The notes: generated by a model from the letters alone, not told the origin. 64,000 nucleotides of DNA from Chloroflexota bacterium (GCA_014584575.1 JACTMP010000031.1:1-64000), one strand, 5' to 3'; positions 25,821 to 35,167 are shown, counted from the stretch's first letter. Program-made: numbers and translations.

Positions 25821-27149
25821 TCAGAGGAAAGAGGAAGGAGCCGACCACCCCACACGAAAACCGTCGAGGACGAACCTGAGGTCGAGGAGGCGGACGCGGC
25901 ACGCCGCCCGCGCGTATTGAGGGTCAGTCCACCAACTGCCACCACGCCAGACGCGCAAACCAATGGCGTCCATATCTTCACGGCCGTCGTCGGCCACGTA
26001 AGGGTATGGTCGGTACAGGCTGCTGGTGGCCTCCCACACATTGCCCACCATGTCATACGCCCCATACGGGCTGACGCCGCTGCGATAACTGTCTACCGGC
26101 GTGGTATCCTTAATCCGGTTTTCAGCATTGCAATAGTCGGTGCGCCACTGGTTGCCCCAGGGGTAGCGGTACCCTTTATCGCCGCGTGCCCCCTTTTCCC
26201 ATTCTGCTTCTGTCAGCAAGCGCACCGGTGTGCCGGACATCTTTGCCGCCCAACGGCAAAAAGCAACGGAGTCTGACCGGTAAACATATGTCACCGGGTG
26301 GTTTTCCTTGCCGGAAGGGATACGGCCGTTCGTCCAGTGATAAGGCTTGTTATGCCCTGTCGCCTGCACAAAGACCTGGTACTGCCGGTTGGTGATGGGG
26401 TATTTGCCCAGGTAATAGGCGGGCAGGTAGAGGCGGTGGCGCGGCTTTTCATCATCTGGTGCCTCGCGGTCAGTGGCGTCGCTGCCCATCCAGAAATAGC
26501 CAGCACGCACAAAACACCATTCCAGCTTCAAAGCTGAGGTCACGTAGGTGTGGCCGGTTTTGCCCATTTCCGGGCGTGTCACCCCCAAATGACGGGCGGC
26601 CGGGGCGTCTACCTGCGTCAGCAAGTCATAGGCTGCGCTGCCAATCACCTCCGGCAAAATGGCCTCCTTCACCAGCCAGGCCAGCACCGTCACGGCAATG
26701 GTGACAAGCGCTTTGTCTTTGAGCCGGGTGGGGGTAGCCGGGTCGTTATACCATTCTTCGATGAGTTGACGGCCGTAAGGCGTGCAGCGCAGCAATCGTT
26801 CCGACGGCAAAAGGGGGTACAAAGCGGCCTCGTCCGCCTGAATGAGCCGGGTGATCAGTTCCTCTTTGCGCCCGGAGACGGGCAAATGGCGCTGCCGCAG
26901 CAGTTCTTTCAACTGGTCGGCGGTAAAGGCACGCTCCAGACGTTCCGGCAAACTGGCTTCGGCCAGAACGCCCTGCACCTGAAAGCGCGTGATGGCTGCC
27001 TCTGGCGACTCTTGCAGCGCCATTTCCCAGGACAGACCATCCAGCAAGGGTGGGTGGAGTTCCACCGGGCGCAGTTCCAGAAAGGTCTGCAAAAAGAGCA
27101 TGTGGGCGTTTGAGGCACGCCAGTTCCAGCTAAAAGGGCGTTGGGTCAC
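25821..27149 (-). CDS. Retroelement target protein: SAP domain plus FGE/C-type-lectin-fold domain
   Basis: The 442-residue protein has an unassigned N-terminal part and a SAP DNA-binding-like motif (FTADQLKELLRQRHLPVSG, about 76-110). A C-terminal FGE-sulfatase-type domain runs from about 225 (WCFVRAGYFWMGSD, YYLGKYPITNRQYQVF, RLLTEAEWEKGARG, YGAYDMVGNVWEATS, LRVWRGGSWWTD). Such C-type-lectin folds are common scaffolds for diversity-generating retroelements, the variable residues forming the binding face. No signal peptide is seen, so the ligand is probably intracellular or export is unconventional. Binding by a diversified face is inferred. The gene contains the resident octamer, so it is not a recent import. 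Confidence 0.88.
   Translation of the reverse strand: MTQRPFSWNWRASNAHMLFLQTFLELRPVELHPPLLDGLSWEMALQESPEAAITRFQVQGVLAEASLPERLERAFTADQLKELLRQRHLPVSGRKEELITRLIQADEAALYPLLPSERLLRCTPYGRQLIEEWYNDPATPTRLKDKALVTIAVTVLAWLVKEAILPEVIGSAAYDLLTQVDAPAARHLGVTRPEMGKTGHTYVTSALKLEWCFVRAGYFWMGSDATDREAPDDEKPRHRLYLPAYYLGKYPITNRQYQVFVQATGHNKPYHWTNGRIPSGKENHPVTYVYRSDSVAFCRWAAKMSGTPVRLLTEAEWEKGARGDKGYRYPWGNQWRTDYCNAENRIKDTTPVDSYRSGVSPYGAYDMVGNVWEATSSLYRPYPYVADDGREDMDAIGLRVWRGGSWWTDPQYARAACRVRLLDLRFVLDGFRVGWSAPSSFL
25838..25914 (-). repeat. Variable repeat (VR) at the 3' end of the target gene
   Basis: It encodes the penultimate stretch of the target (AACRVRLLDLRFVLDGFRVG). Relative to the template, ten codons are changed: Tyr to Cys, His to Arg or Leu, Asn to Val, Leu, Phe or Asp, and Asp to Val. 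All 15 base changes sit at template adenines. The 3' part (GGTTTTCGTGTGGGGTGG) is identical in both copies and would be the homing-initiation segment. Confidence 0.92.
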
Positions 27150-27275
27150 GGCCGTGTTATCCTTGAAACTTCAATCTGGATTTTAACCCCCTATCCACAT
27201 AACTCCAACCCTCATAATAATGAACATGACCACTGGAATTTTACGGCCGTACACCACCCCATCATACAAAAATGC

Positions 27276-27340
27276 ACGGCCGTATCTCCCCGATACGGCC
27301 GTTCTTTTTTATAGCGTGGTGGGTGGGGGTACGGCCGTGC
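27276..27340 (+). repeat. Dispersed repeat copy A with octamer-built terminator
   Basis: ACGGCCGTATC (27276-27286) pairs with GATACGGCCGT (27292-27302), followed by TCTTTTTTA and then a GTGGTGGGTGGGGG tract and another octamer. It matches 30258-30321 over about 65 bp. Confidence 0.8.
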
Positions 27341-27345
27341 TGCGG

Positions 27346-27609
27346 CAGCCACAAAAAGCCATTGGCGAAATCTCCAACATTGGCTCTGATAAGGAAATCA
27401 CCACCCGCGAAGGGATCGCCATCGTGGAATCAATCATGGGTAAAAAGGCGCGATTTAAGGTGCGGCCACACCACCCTGGCGACCAACTACACACCCACGC
27501 CAACATCGGCAAAGCCCGCGCCATCTTGGACTACGACCCACAAATACCCCTGGCCGACATCCTCCAGGCACAAGTCGCCTGGTACACCGAAAGAATTTTA
27601 AGGTATTGT
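27346..27609 (+). pseudogene. C-terminal remnant of a nucleotide-sugar epimerase
   Basis: The translated stretch (IGEISNIGSDKEITTREG, then IMGKKARFKVRPHHPGDQ, HTHANIGKARAILDYDP and ILQAQVAWY) matches the C-terminal end of UDP-glucuronate 4-epimerase-type SDR proteins: the NIGS, RPGD, AD/N-x-SKAR and VEWY landmarks. The catalytic Rossmann part is missing. Upstream the frame runs through dispersed repeat copy A. A truncated gene fragment; the retained frame suggests decay is recent. Confidence 0.7.
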
Positions 27610-27724
27610 GTTAGAAGCTCAAATGTAAGCCTGTTGTAAGAATTGGTTAACTTCTTCGTAAGAGCCTGACGAAATAGTAGAACTGGACAAGGGAAGTCAT
27701 CTTAATCCGCAAAAGGAGGTTTCC

Positions 27725-30112
27725 ATGTTCAAATATCTGCTTATGCCACTGGCTCTGAGCGGGCTTTTTGTTACTTTATTCCACCTTCTTGTCTCTGCTA
27801 CCTCAATAGCGTCACCACCTCCCATTGATGAAAGTTTGTGGGTTGCCAATGACCGTGTAGCCACGGCCGTTGTCACCGGAGACACGCTGTACATCGGCGG
27901 CAACTTTAGCTACGTTGGCCCACCAACGGGTTTTGGGGCGGCCGTGGACATCAGTACGGCCGCGGTGGATTTAGAAATGCCACGTGTGAATGGCCCCGTG
28001 ACGGCCGTCGTTCCCGATGGAACGGGGGGATGGTATATCGGTGGAGAGTTTACGGCCGTTGGCGGCATCCCCCGCACCAATCTGGTACACATCCTGGCAA
28101 ACAAAACGGTTAATCCAAACTGGAATCCTGCCCCCAATCAGGCCGTAAGTTTCCTGACCGTTTCCGGACCAACAATTTATGTAGGTGGACATTTCACTAC
28201 CATTGCCGGGCAGAGCCGGAACTATATCGCCGCCCTTGACGCAACCACGGGAAATGCAACCGCCTGGAATCCCAATGCCAATAGCAGTGTTCTGAACATC
28301 CTCATTGCCGATTCCGTCGTTTATGTCGGTGGGTTCTTCACCAGCATCGGCGGGCAAACCCGCAACAGACTCGCTGCCCTGGATGTCACCACCGGGCAGG
28401 CAACTGCCTGGGACCCAAACGTCAATTCAACCGTGTATGCTCTGGCTGCCTCTGCTGACACCCTCTACGTGGGTGGGTTCTTTGATCAGATAGCCGGGCA
28501 GCCTCGCAACCGTATCGCCGCTTTCGATCTGACGAGCGGCGTACTCAAGGCCTGGAATCCCAATGCCAACGGCGTCGTGTATACCCTCGTCTTTACCGGT
28601 GACAAGTTATACGCCGGCGGGGCTTTTTCCCAAATTGGCGGGCAAACCCGCACCGGTCTGGCGGAAATTGATGCGGTTAGCGGCGCGGCCACACCCTGGA
28701 ACGCCAGCTTGAATGGTTCCGTGCGCCGGCTTGCCAGCAACGATGCCACGCTGTACATGGGAGGATGGTTCACACTGGTCGGCGGACAACCACGTCGCCA
28801 TCTGGCGGCTATTGATCTGGTGACGGCACAGCCCACTGCCTGGCGGGCTGATGCCGGGGGGCACCCGGTAGTGATAGCCTTGAGCGAGGAGGCACTGTAC
28901 GCTGGTGGACATTTCACCAGTGTTGGCGGGGTCTCCAGAACCTACCTGGCGGCACTGGACCTGCAAACCGGGCAGGCAACAGAGTGGAATCCAAACCTGA
29001 ACGGCAGCGTCACAGCGATGGCGATAGAGGGACAATCTCTCTTCATCGGCGGCGGCTTTCTGCATATTGACGGTGTACAACGCGATTATGTGGCCGAGTT
29101 TGACCTGCAAACCGGTCAACTCACATCCTGGCAGCCGCCGGAGATATTCCCTCCCCTGGTACGGGCCATTGTACTCACGCCCGACAGTGTGTTTATTGGT
29201 GGAGAGTTTACCAGGGCCGGAGATGTTTTTCGTTTCCGTATTGCTGAGCTAGATAGAGCTACCGGTCAGGTTACCGATTGGGATCCTATTGCTAATTATC
29301 AGGTCTATGATCTGGAACTTGCCAACGGCATCTTGTATGCCGGCGGGGGATTCACGAACATCGGCGGCCAACCGCGCAGAGGATTGGCAGCCCTTGACCT
29401 GCAAACCGGCCAGGCGCTCTCATGGAATCCTGATCCAAGCGAGACGGTGCGTGATCTGGAAATAGATGGCAATACCGTCTACTTTGGCGGCAACTTCCTC
29501 TTTGTCGCCGGTCAACCGCGAAATCGCATTGCCGCTGTAGAGTTGGCGACCGGATTGCTTACCGATTGGAATCCTCACGCCAACGCCGCTGTTCGCGCCA
29601 TTGACGTCCAGGGGGAAACCGTCTATTTGGGGGGTGAATTTGTCAGTGTTGGTGGCATCCCCCGCTTTTATGCTGCGGCCGTAGACAAAACCTCTGGCCT
29701 GGTTACTGATTGGGACCCGCACGCTCTGGGTAGTCTGACTGCTTCGGGATTTATTTATGATATTGAGGCTGGTGACCAAATTTTTCTGGCGGGAGAATAT
29801 ATTGACATTGCCAATAGCGGCCATTCCTACATTTCCGGCTTCGCCCCATTTGACTCCCCATCGGAGTCGCCAACGCCGTCGCCAACCAATACACCAACGG
29901 CCACACCAACCAATACGCCGACGGCAACAAACACACCTACACTGACAGTGACAGCCACACCCACATTCACCAGCACGTCAAGCCCTACACCAATAGCCAC
30001 GCATACACCAACACCCCCTCCGACGGAAACGGCAACATGGACGCCGACAGCTACCGCCCCCGTCATCACCCCAACTTATGACGTATGGCTGCCCATTGTG
30101 CTGCAAAACTAG
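27725..30112 (+). CDS. Secreted repeat beta-propeller protein with Thr/Pro stalk
   Basis: The 795-residue protein starts at ATG 27725 after AAAGGAGG. It begins with a signal peptide ([18 protein letters not shown], cleaved after about residue 30). Then come about a dozen repeats of roughly 45-55 residues with the pattern LYxGGxFxxIGGQxRxxLAALDLxTGQxTxWNPN, like delta-60/propeller repeats. A Thr/Pro-rich stalk (about 715-783) follows, ending in [10 protein letters not shown]. It is likely exported and displayed; the short C-terminal LPIVL end recurs, as I recall, in Chloroflexota surface proteins and may be a sorting or anchoring signal. Binding partner unknown. Confidence 0.8.
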   Translation: MFKYLLMPLALSGLFVTLFHLLVSATSIASPPPIDESLWVANDRVATAVVTGDTLYIGGNFSYVGPPTGFGAAVDISTAAVDLEMPRVNGPVTAVVPDGTGGWYIGGEFTAVGGIPRTNLVHILANKTVNPNWNPAPNQAVSFLTVSGPTIYVGGHFTTIAGQSRNYIAALDATTGNATAWNPNANSSVLNILIADSVVYVGGFFTSIGGQTRNRLAALDVTTGQATAWDPNVNSTVYALAASADTLYVGGFFDQIAGQPRNRIAAFDLTSGVLKAWNPNANGVVYTLVFTGDKLYAGGAFSQIGGQTRTGLAEIDAVSGAATPWNASLNGSVRRLASNDATLYMGGWFTLVGGQPRRHLAAIDLVTAQPTAWRADAGGHPVVIALSEEALYAGGHFTSVGGVSRTYLAALDLQTGQATEWNPNLNGSVTAMAIEGQSLFIGGGFLHIDGVQRDYVAEFDLQTGQLTSWQPPEIFPPLVRAIVLTPDSVFIGGEFTRAGDVFRFRIAELDRATGQVTDWDPIANYQVYDLELANGILYAGGGFTNIGGQPRRGLAALDLQTGQALSWNPDPSETVRDLEIDGNTVYFGGNFLFVAGQPRNRIAAVELATGLLTDWNPHANAAVRAIDVQGETVYLGGEFVSVGGIPRFYAAAVDKTSGLVTDWDPHALGSLTASGFIYDIEAGDQIFLAGEYIDIANSGHSYISGFAPFDSPSESPTPSPTNTPTATPTNTPTATNTPTLTVTATPTFTSTSSPTPIATHTPTPPPTETATWTPTATAPVITPTYDVWLPIVLQN

Positions 30113-30382
30113 CTGGCAGACACGGCCGTGACGTAGTGTATAAACAGGTTTCGGCGGGCAACGTTGGGGGGGCACGGTTTTGAAGATCGGCCACAGCGAG
30201 GGGCTTTTTAAGCTATGACATCTGAACGCTTACGATTTGTATGTGATTTAAGGCAGAACGGCCGTATCTTCCCCCTACGACCGTTCTTTTTTGTAACGTG
30301 GTGGGTAGGGGCACGGCCGTGCGTGTTACGGCCGTACCCACCACCGCTCACTGCTCACTTTTCACTGCTCACTGCCCACTTC
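30113..30382. other. Gap with dispersed repeat copy B and a one-armed array
   Basis: Bases 30256-30321 repeat the 27276-27340 element (GAACGGCCGTA pairs with TACGACCGTTC, T-run at 30287-30292). Around 30313-30345 two octamers face each other in a second palindrome. Bases 30345-30388 carry CACTGCTCACTGCTCAC-type units without a matching second arm. No gene seen. Confidence 0.65.
30256..30321 (+). repeat. Dispersed repeat copy B with terminator
   Basis: Copy of the element at 27276-27340: octamer-containing stem, CTTTTTT, GTGGTGGGTAGGGGCACGG. Its distance of about 3 kb from copy A, bracketing the surface-protein gene, may reflect how that gene arrived. Confidence 0.8.
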
Positions 30383-31990
30383 TCACAACCTTGGCCCGGC
30401 CGCCTTAATCTCCTCCGTCACACCGGCCTCAAACTGCTTGAAGTTCTCGATGAACATGCCCACCAGTTTACGCGCCTGGGCGTCGTAGGCGTCCTTGTCC
30501 GCCCAGGTGTTACGCGGGTTGAGCGCCTCTTCGGGCACACCGGGCACATGCGTGGGAATTTGCAGGCCAAAGTACGGTTCGGTTGTGAACGTTACGTCGT
30601 CGAGTTGGTTTTCGACAACGGCCGTGACCATCGCCCGTGTATACGCCAGTTTCATGCGGCTGCCCACGCCATACGGCCCACCCGTCCAGCCGGTGTTCAC
30701 CAGCCATACCTTCACCCCATGCTGTGCAATCTTCTCGCCCAGCAGCTTACCATACACCCCCGGATGCAGCGGCATGAAGGGCGCGCCAAAACAGGTGCTA
30801 AAGTTCGGCTGCGGTTCCGTCACGCCGCGTTCCGTGCCTGCCACCTTCGCCGTATAACCGCTCAGGAAGTGGTACATCGCCTGCGCTTCCGTCAGCCGGG
30901 AGATAGGCGGCAATACACCAAAGGCATCGGCCGTGAGGAAGAGGATGTTTTTGGGGTGCCCGCCCACGCCGCGTGGGTCGGCGCGGGGGATGTGGGTAAT
31001 GGGATAGCTGGAACGGGTATTTTCCGTGCGCGTATCATCATTCAGATCAATGCGGTGCGTGGCTGAATCAAACACCACATTTTCCAGCACCGTGCCAAAC
31101 ATGCGCGTCGTCTGGTAAATTTCCGGCTCACCGTCCGGGTCCAGGCGGATCACTTTGGCATAACAGCCGCCTTCAAAATTGAAGACGCCATCATCACTCC
31201 AGCCATGTTCATCATCGCCAATAAGGGTACGGCGGGGATCGCTGCTCAGCGTCGTTTTGCCTGTACCACTCAGCCCAAAAAATAGAGCCACGTCATCTAA
31301 ATCCTGACCGTAGTTGGCGCTGCAATGCATACTCATCACGCCACGCTTCGGCAGGTAATAATTCATGGCGGAGAAGATGCTTTTCTTGATTTCACCGCCA
31401 TACTCCGTGCCGCCAATAATTACCAGCCGTCGGCCAAAATCCACCAGGATAAAGGTCTGGCTGCGGGTGCCGTCAAATTCCGGCTCGGCATGGAAACGGG
31501 GCATATCAATCACGGTAAATTCGGGCACATGGTTAGCCAATTTTTCCGGGTCACGTTCGCGGATAAACATGTTACGCGAGAACAGATTGTGCCAGGCATA
31601 TTCAGTAATAATGCGCACCGGCATCTGGTAACGCGGGTCTGCCCCCACATAACCATCAAAGACAAAAATGTCCCGGTTCTGGATGTAGGCAATGATACGC
31701 CGGTATAGATTATCAAACTTTTCCTGGGAGATGGGGCGGTTCACTTTGCCCCACCAGATGTCTTTTTCGCTGGTCGGTTCTTCCACAATAAATTTGTCGT
31801 TGGGGGAACGACCGGTATGGTCGCCCGTGGCCACAATCAGGGGACCTAAATGCCCCACCACCCCTTCGCGGCGGCGAATTACTTGCTCATAAAGCATGGG
31901 CGTGGGCAAATTCCAATACACTGTACCGGCATTGCGCACGCCGTGGTTTTCCACACCATACTTGCTAACATTTGCGCCAAAGTTTTGCAT
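30383..31990 (-). CDS. pckA: Phosphoenolpyruvate carboxykinase (ATP)
   Basis: Gluconeogenic enzyme: oxaloacetate + ATP to PEP + CO2 + ADP. The 535 residues match the ATP-type family. The kinase P-loop is FGLSGTGKTTLSSDP (near 240-254), with NTGWTGGPYGVGSRM, IIGGTEYGGEIKKSIF and TGRSPNDKF. No frame damage. Monocistronic in appearance, flanked by repeats. Confidence 0.97.
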   Translation of the reverse strand: MQNFGANVSKYGVENHGVRNAGTVYWNLPTPMLYEQVIRRREGVVGHLGPLIVATGDHTGRSPNDKFIVEEPTSEKDIWWGKVNRPISQEKFDNLYRRIIAYIQNRDIFVFDGYVGADPRYQMPVRIITEYAWHNLFSRNMFIRERDPEKLANHVPEFTVIDMPRFHAEPEFDGTRSQTFILVDFGRRLVIIGGTEYGGEIKKSIFSAMNYYLPKRGVMSMHCSANYGQDLDDVALFFGLSGTGKTTLSSDPRRTLIGDDEHGWSDDGVFNFEGGCYAKVIRLDPDGEPEIYQTTRMFGTVLENVVFDSATHRIDLNDDTRTENTRSSYPITHIPRADPRGVGGHPKNILFLTADAFGVLPPISRLTEAQAMYHFLSGYTAKVAGTERGVTEPQPNFSTCFGAPFMPLHPGVYGKLLGEKIAQHGVKVWLVNTGWTGGPYGVGSRMKLAYTRAMVTAVVENQLDDVTFTTEPYFGLQIPTHVPGVPEEALNPRNTWADKDAYDAQARKLVGMFIENFKQFEAGVTEEIKAAGPRL

Positions 31991-32078
31991 AGCTCACCTT
32001 TCCTTATATCTAAATTCAGTGGGAAATTGTAATGGCCTAAGTGTAATACAATGTGAGGATTTTCACAAAGGTTGTGGG

Positions 32079-32180
32079 GGTGGCAAGTGGCAGGTGGCAA
32101 GTGGCAGGTGGCAAGTGGCAGGTGGCAGGTAGCAAGTGGCTTTTACCTGCGACATGCCACTTGCAACTTGCAACCCAAAA
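32079..32180. repeat. GTGGCAAGTGGCAG-unit inverted array
   Basis: About eight GTGGCAG/GTGGCAA heptamers are followed, after CTTTTACCTGCGA, by complementary CATGCCACTTGCAACTTGCAAC. It separates pckA from the downstream oxidoreductase gene. Confidence 0.88.
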
Positions 32181-32181
32181 G

Positions 32182-33273
32182 TTAACGATCTAATGTGCCC
32201 AGGGGCAGGCCGGGCGGCAACGGCCGTGGCTGTTCACAGCTGCTCTCCACCCGCACATGCTGCTCCTGGTTGGATGAATCATAAAATGTGTGCATCACAT
32301 CCAGCACGTGATAAGCCAGTTCACCGGAGGCGCAATGGGCACGGCCGTAGCGCAACCCATACGCCATATCCGCCACCCCAATACCCCGCCGCACCTCATC
32401 ACTATGCGTCAGTTGAATTTCTTCCCACTCATTACTGGCCGACCGGCGCAGCCGCACCGGGCCGCCAAAGATGTTCGGGTCGGGCACACTCAGCGAACCG
32501 GCCGACCCATAAATCTCAATGCGCGGCAAATGATGTCCCCAGCTATCAAAGCTGGTGATCATGGTGGCAATCGCCCCGGTGTGCATCTGCATCGTCCCGG
32601 CCACGTGCGTGGGCACATCCACGCTGATGCGCTCGCCGTTGGCGGCCACCCGCTCCGGGAAAGAGGCGCGGGCCATGGCCGCTACCTGGCGCACCGGCCC
32701 CAGCAAATGCACCAGGGCGGTGATGTAATATGGCCCCATGTCAAACATGGGGCCGGCGCCCACTTTATAGAAAAAGGTAGGATTAGGATGCCACCCTTCC
32801 GGCCCGTGACTGAGCATGAAGGCGGTAGCCGCCACCGGCTCGCCAATTACACCATCATCAATTAGTTTGCGGCAGGTTTGCAGGCCGCCCCCCAGGAAGG
32901 TATCCGGGGCGCAGCCGACGCGCACGCCCTTTTCCTGGGCAGCTTGCAGGATGGCACGGCCGTCATCCCGTGTAATTGCCAGTGGTTTTTCGCTGTGAAT
33001 GTGTTTGCCGGCAGCAATGGCCGCCAGGCTAACCTCAGCATGGGCGGCGGGGATGGTCAGGTTGATGACGATCTCGATTTCGGGGTCGGCCAGTAGTTCG
33101 GCCGGGCTGTTGTAGATACGGGGGATGTTGTGTTCGGCCGCTTTGGCCTGGGCGACGGCGGGCAACACATCGGCTACGGCCGTGACTTCCAACATATCAA
33201 ACAACCGGCAGCCATTGATATACGCGCTGCTGATATTGCCGCAGCCGATAATTCCAACTTTAACGGGTTCCAT
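32182..33273 (-). CDS. Gfo/Idh/MocA-family oxidoreductase
   Basis: The 363-residue NAD(P)-dependent sugar/polyol dehydrogenase has an N-terminal Rossmann motif VGIIGCGNISSAYING (6-20) and a family EKP motif in HSEKPLAITRDDG (near 92-104). It has a C-terminal alpha/beta substrate domain. It is the third gene of a same-strand set after a sugar isomerase (overlapping by 14 bp) and an aldo/keto reductase. Together they suggest oxidation or epimerisation of a sugar or inositol-like compound. Substrate not assignable. Confidence 0.9.
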   Translation of the reverse strand: MEPVKVGIIGCGNISSAYINGCRLFDMLEVTAVADVLPAVAQAKAAEHNIPRIYNSPAELLADPEIEIVINLTIPAAHAEVSLAAIAAGKHIHSEKPLAITRDDGRAILQAAQEKGVRVGCAPDTFLGGGLQTCRKLIDDGVIGEPVAATAFMLSHGPEGWHPNPTFFYKVGAGPMFDMGPYYITALVHLLGPVRQVAAMARASFPERVAANGERISVDVPTHVAGTMQMHTGAIATMITSFDSWGHHLPRIEIYGSAGSLSVPDPNIFGGPVRLRRSASNEWEEIQLTHSDEVRRGIGVADMAYGLRYGRAHCASGELAYHVLDVMHTFYDSSNQEQHVRVESSCEQPRPLPPGLPLGTLDR

Positions 33274-34021
33274 GGGCTAATCCTTTTTGGGTGAGATAGG
33301 TATAACTTTGCTGCACGGCCGTGAGCATATCCGTCGCGCAGCGGTCTAATTCCACCACCATCCATTCGGCGTAGGCGGCAGCGGGGATGATGGCTTCGTA
33401 ATTCATCTTGCCCTGGCCGACGGCCGTCATGCTGGACTGGGTATTATCGGCCGGGCCATCCTTGACGTGCAGCAAGGTGAGGCGCGATCCCAGGTCGGCT
33501 ACGGCCGTGAGCGGCTCCACGCCGCCCACCTGCACCCAGTACGCATCCAGTTCAAATTCAACAGCCGGACGCAGGTGTTCCAGCCAGATGTGGTACGGCA
33601 ATTTCCCTTCCACCGGCTCAAATTCAAACCAGTGGTTGTGCATGAGCAGCGTCAGGCCATGCGCGGCAGCCACGTCGGCGGCCTCATTCACCCGGTCGCA
33701 GAGGCGGCGGATGCTGTCCACGCTTTTGTATTCGTCGGGTGGCAGCCAGGCACAGACCAGCCGGGAACAGCCCAGGGCCGCCAGCCGTTCCAGCGTTTCG
33801 TCCTTTTGGTCGCCAAGCGGCAGCGGGGCATGAGCGGCGCACACGGCCAACCCCAGTTCATCAAACAGGGCTTTGGCCTGGGCAGTGGTGACGCCTTCGG
33901 GAAAACCGGCCGTTTCCACACCTACATAGCCCATGTCGGCAATGCGGCGCATGACGCCGGTAAAATCCTGCGCCAATTGTTCGCGCACGGTGTACAGTTG
34001 TAAAGCAATCGGTTTGGTCAT
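33260..34021 (-). CDS. Sugar phosphate isomerase/epimerase (AP endonuclease 2-like TIM barrel)
   Basis: The protein has 253 residues from ATG 34021 (TGGAG before it; the longer frame to 34051 lacks a site). Family landmarks are IALQLYTVRE, GYVGVETAGF, LLMHNHWFEFE, VEFELDAYWVQVGG and LLHVKDG; the His, Glu and Asp residues can bind the divalent metal. It overlaps the Gfo/Idh gene, so co-translation is likely. Confidence 0.88.
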   Translation of the reverse strand: MTKPIALQLYTVREQLAQDFTGVMRRIADMGYVGVETAGFPEGVTTAQAKALFDELGLAVCAAHAPLPLGDQKDETLERLAALGCSRLVCAWLPPDEYKSVDSIRRLCDRVNEAADVAAAHGLTLLMHNHWFEFEPVEGKLPYHIWLEHLRPAVEFELDAYWVQVGGVEPLTAVADLGSRLTLLHVKDGPADNTQSSMTAVGQGKMNYEAIIPAAAYAEWMVVELDRCATDMLTAVQQSYTYLTQKGLAHGTR

Positions 34022-34089
34022 CAGAAACTCCAGTTGAAGGTAATATAGCACATCGTCAAATCACTCTTCTTTACTTTTATACTTCGCCT

Positions 34090-34175
34090 GTCATTCCGAG
34101 CGGAGTCTTCACAGCGAGGAATCCCGCACCTGTACAAGTGATAGAGATTCCTCGTCGAAGACTCCTCGGAATGAC
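34090..34175. repeat. Long inverted repeat of the GTCATTCCGAG type
   Basis: GTCATTCCGAGCGGAGTC (34090 on) pairs with GACTCCTCGGAATGAC (ending 34175), arms about 30 bp with mismatches. It lies between the aldo/keto reductase and the isomerase. This hairpin type is, to my knowledge, widespread as a non-coding repeat in bacterial genomes. Confidence 0.75.
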
Positions 34176-34180
34176 ACGGC

Positions 34181-35167
34181 TCAATTACCGCCTTCCAGCC
34201 AACGAATTTCGTCGGGTGTCAGGGTGCAGGTTACGGCCGTCAAATTCATCGCAAACTCTTCCGGGGTGCGGCTGCCGATGATGGCAAAGATATGGGGCGA
34301 ACTGTTCAGGACGTAGGCGACGGCAATTTGCATGGGCGTCAGGCCGCGTTCGGCGGCCAGTTGTTGCGCCCGCTCCAGGCGGGCGAAGTTGTCCGGGGTG
34401 CAGTAGGAATCCACGCACACTCTGTCCAGCCAGAAGTCGAAGCTGTCCAGATTATCCGGGGTGAAACGGCCGGAGAAAAAACCGGCGGCGACGCTTGACC
34501 AGGTGAACAGGGGGATGTGTTGGCTGGCATACCATTCCCGTTCCGCCTGCCCCGCCGCGCCGCTGACGGAGATGCAGCCGGGCCAGGGTGGTGTGGCGGG
34601 CACGGCCAGACTGAATTGGGGGCTGACGGCCGTCAGTCCCACCAATCCATTCGCCGCTGCATAGGCATTCGCTTCCTGTACCCGCACGGCCGTCCAGTTA
34701 GAGCCGCCATAAGCACGAATTTTGCCTGCTTGCAGGTGTTCGTTGAAGGTGTCTACGATAACCTGAACGGGCACGGCCGTGTCATCCCGGTGCAGCAGGT
34801 AGAGATCAATATAATCCGTTTTCAGCCGCGCCAATGAATCATGCAGATCGGCGGTAATGTCGTAGGGAGTCACGCGGTTTCGATCCTGGCTCGGATGGCC
34901 ACATTTGCTCAGGATGAAAAGCTGCTCGCGGTTGCCACGCGCGGCCATCCATTCCCCTAGGGCGCGTTCGCTGTAGCCGCCGCTGTAGGAGTGGGCGGTG
35001 TCAAAGGCGGTACAGCCCATCTCAAAGACAGCATCAAATAAGGCTTTTGCCTCGGCGACGGCAGCGGCGGTGATAAAGGCCGAGCCTTGCACCAGGCGGG
35101 AAACGGGTTTGGCAAAGGGGTGGTCTGGTTGGGTGGGGAAACGGCCGTATAACATCTGCGTCATCAT
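34181..35167 (-). CDS. Aldo/keto reductase
   Basis: From ATG 35167 (GGAGG 6 bases upstream; the 35230 start has none) the protein has 328 residues. The AKR tetrad is visible: Asp and Tyr in AFDTAHSYSGGYSE, Lys in ILSKCG and His in YLLHRDD. IGSRTPEEFAMNL is the typical C-terminal cofactor contact. It is first of the sugar-metabolism set. Confidence 0.92.
   Translation of the reverse strand: MMTQMLYGRFPTQPDHPFAKPVSRLVQGSAFITAAAVAEAKALFDAVFEMGCTAFDTAHSYSGGYSERALGEWMAARGNREQLFILSKCGHPSQDRNRVTPYDITADLHDSLARLKTDYIDLYLLHRDDTAVPVQVIVDTFNEHLQAGKIRAYGGSNWTAVRVQEANAYAAANGLVGLTAVSPQFSLAVPATPPWPGCISVSGAAGQAEREWYASQHIPLFTWSSVAAGFFSGRFTPDNLDSFDFWLDRVCVDSYCTPDNFARLERAQQLAAERGLTPMQIAVAYVLNSSPHIFAIIGSRTPEEFAMNLTAVTCTLTPDEIRWLEGGN

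Noticed and set aside
30215-31066. Long plus-strand frame opposite pckA
   Set aside because: It is the antisense shadow of the well-supported pckA gene, with repetitive, unlikely residue content and no ribosome site.
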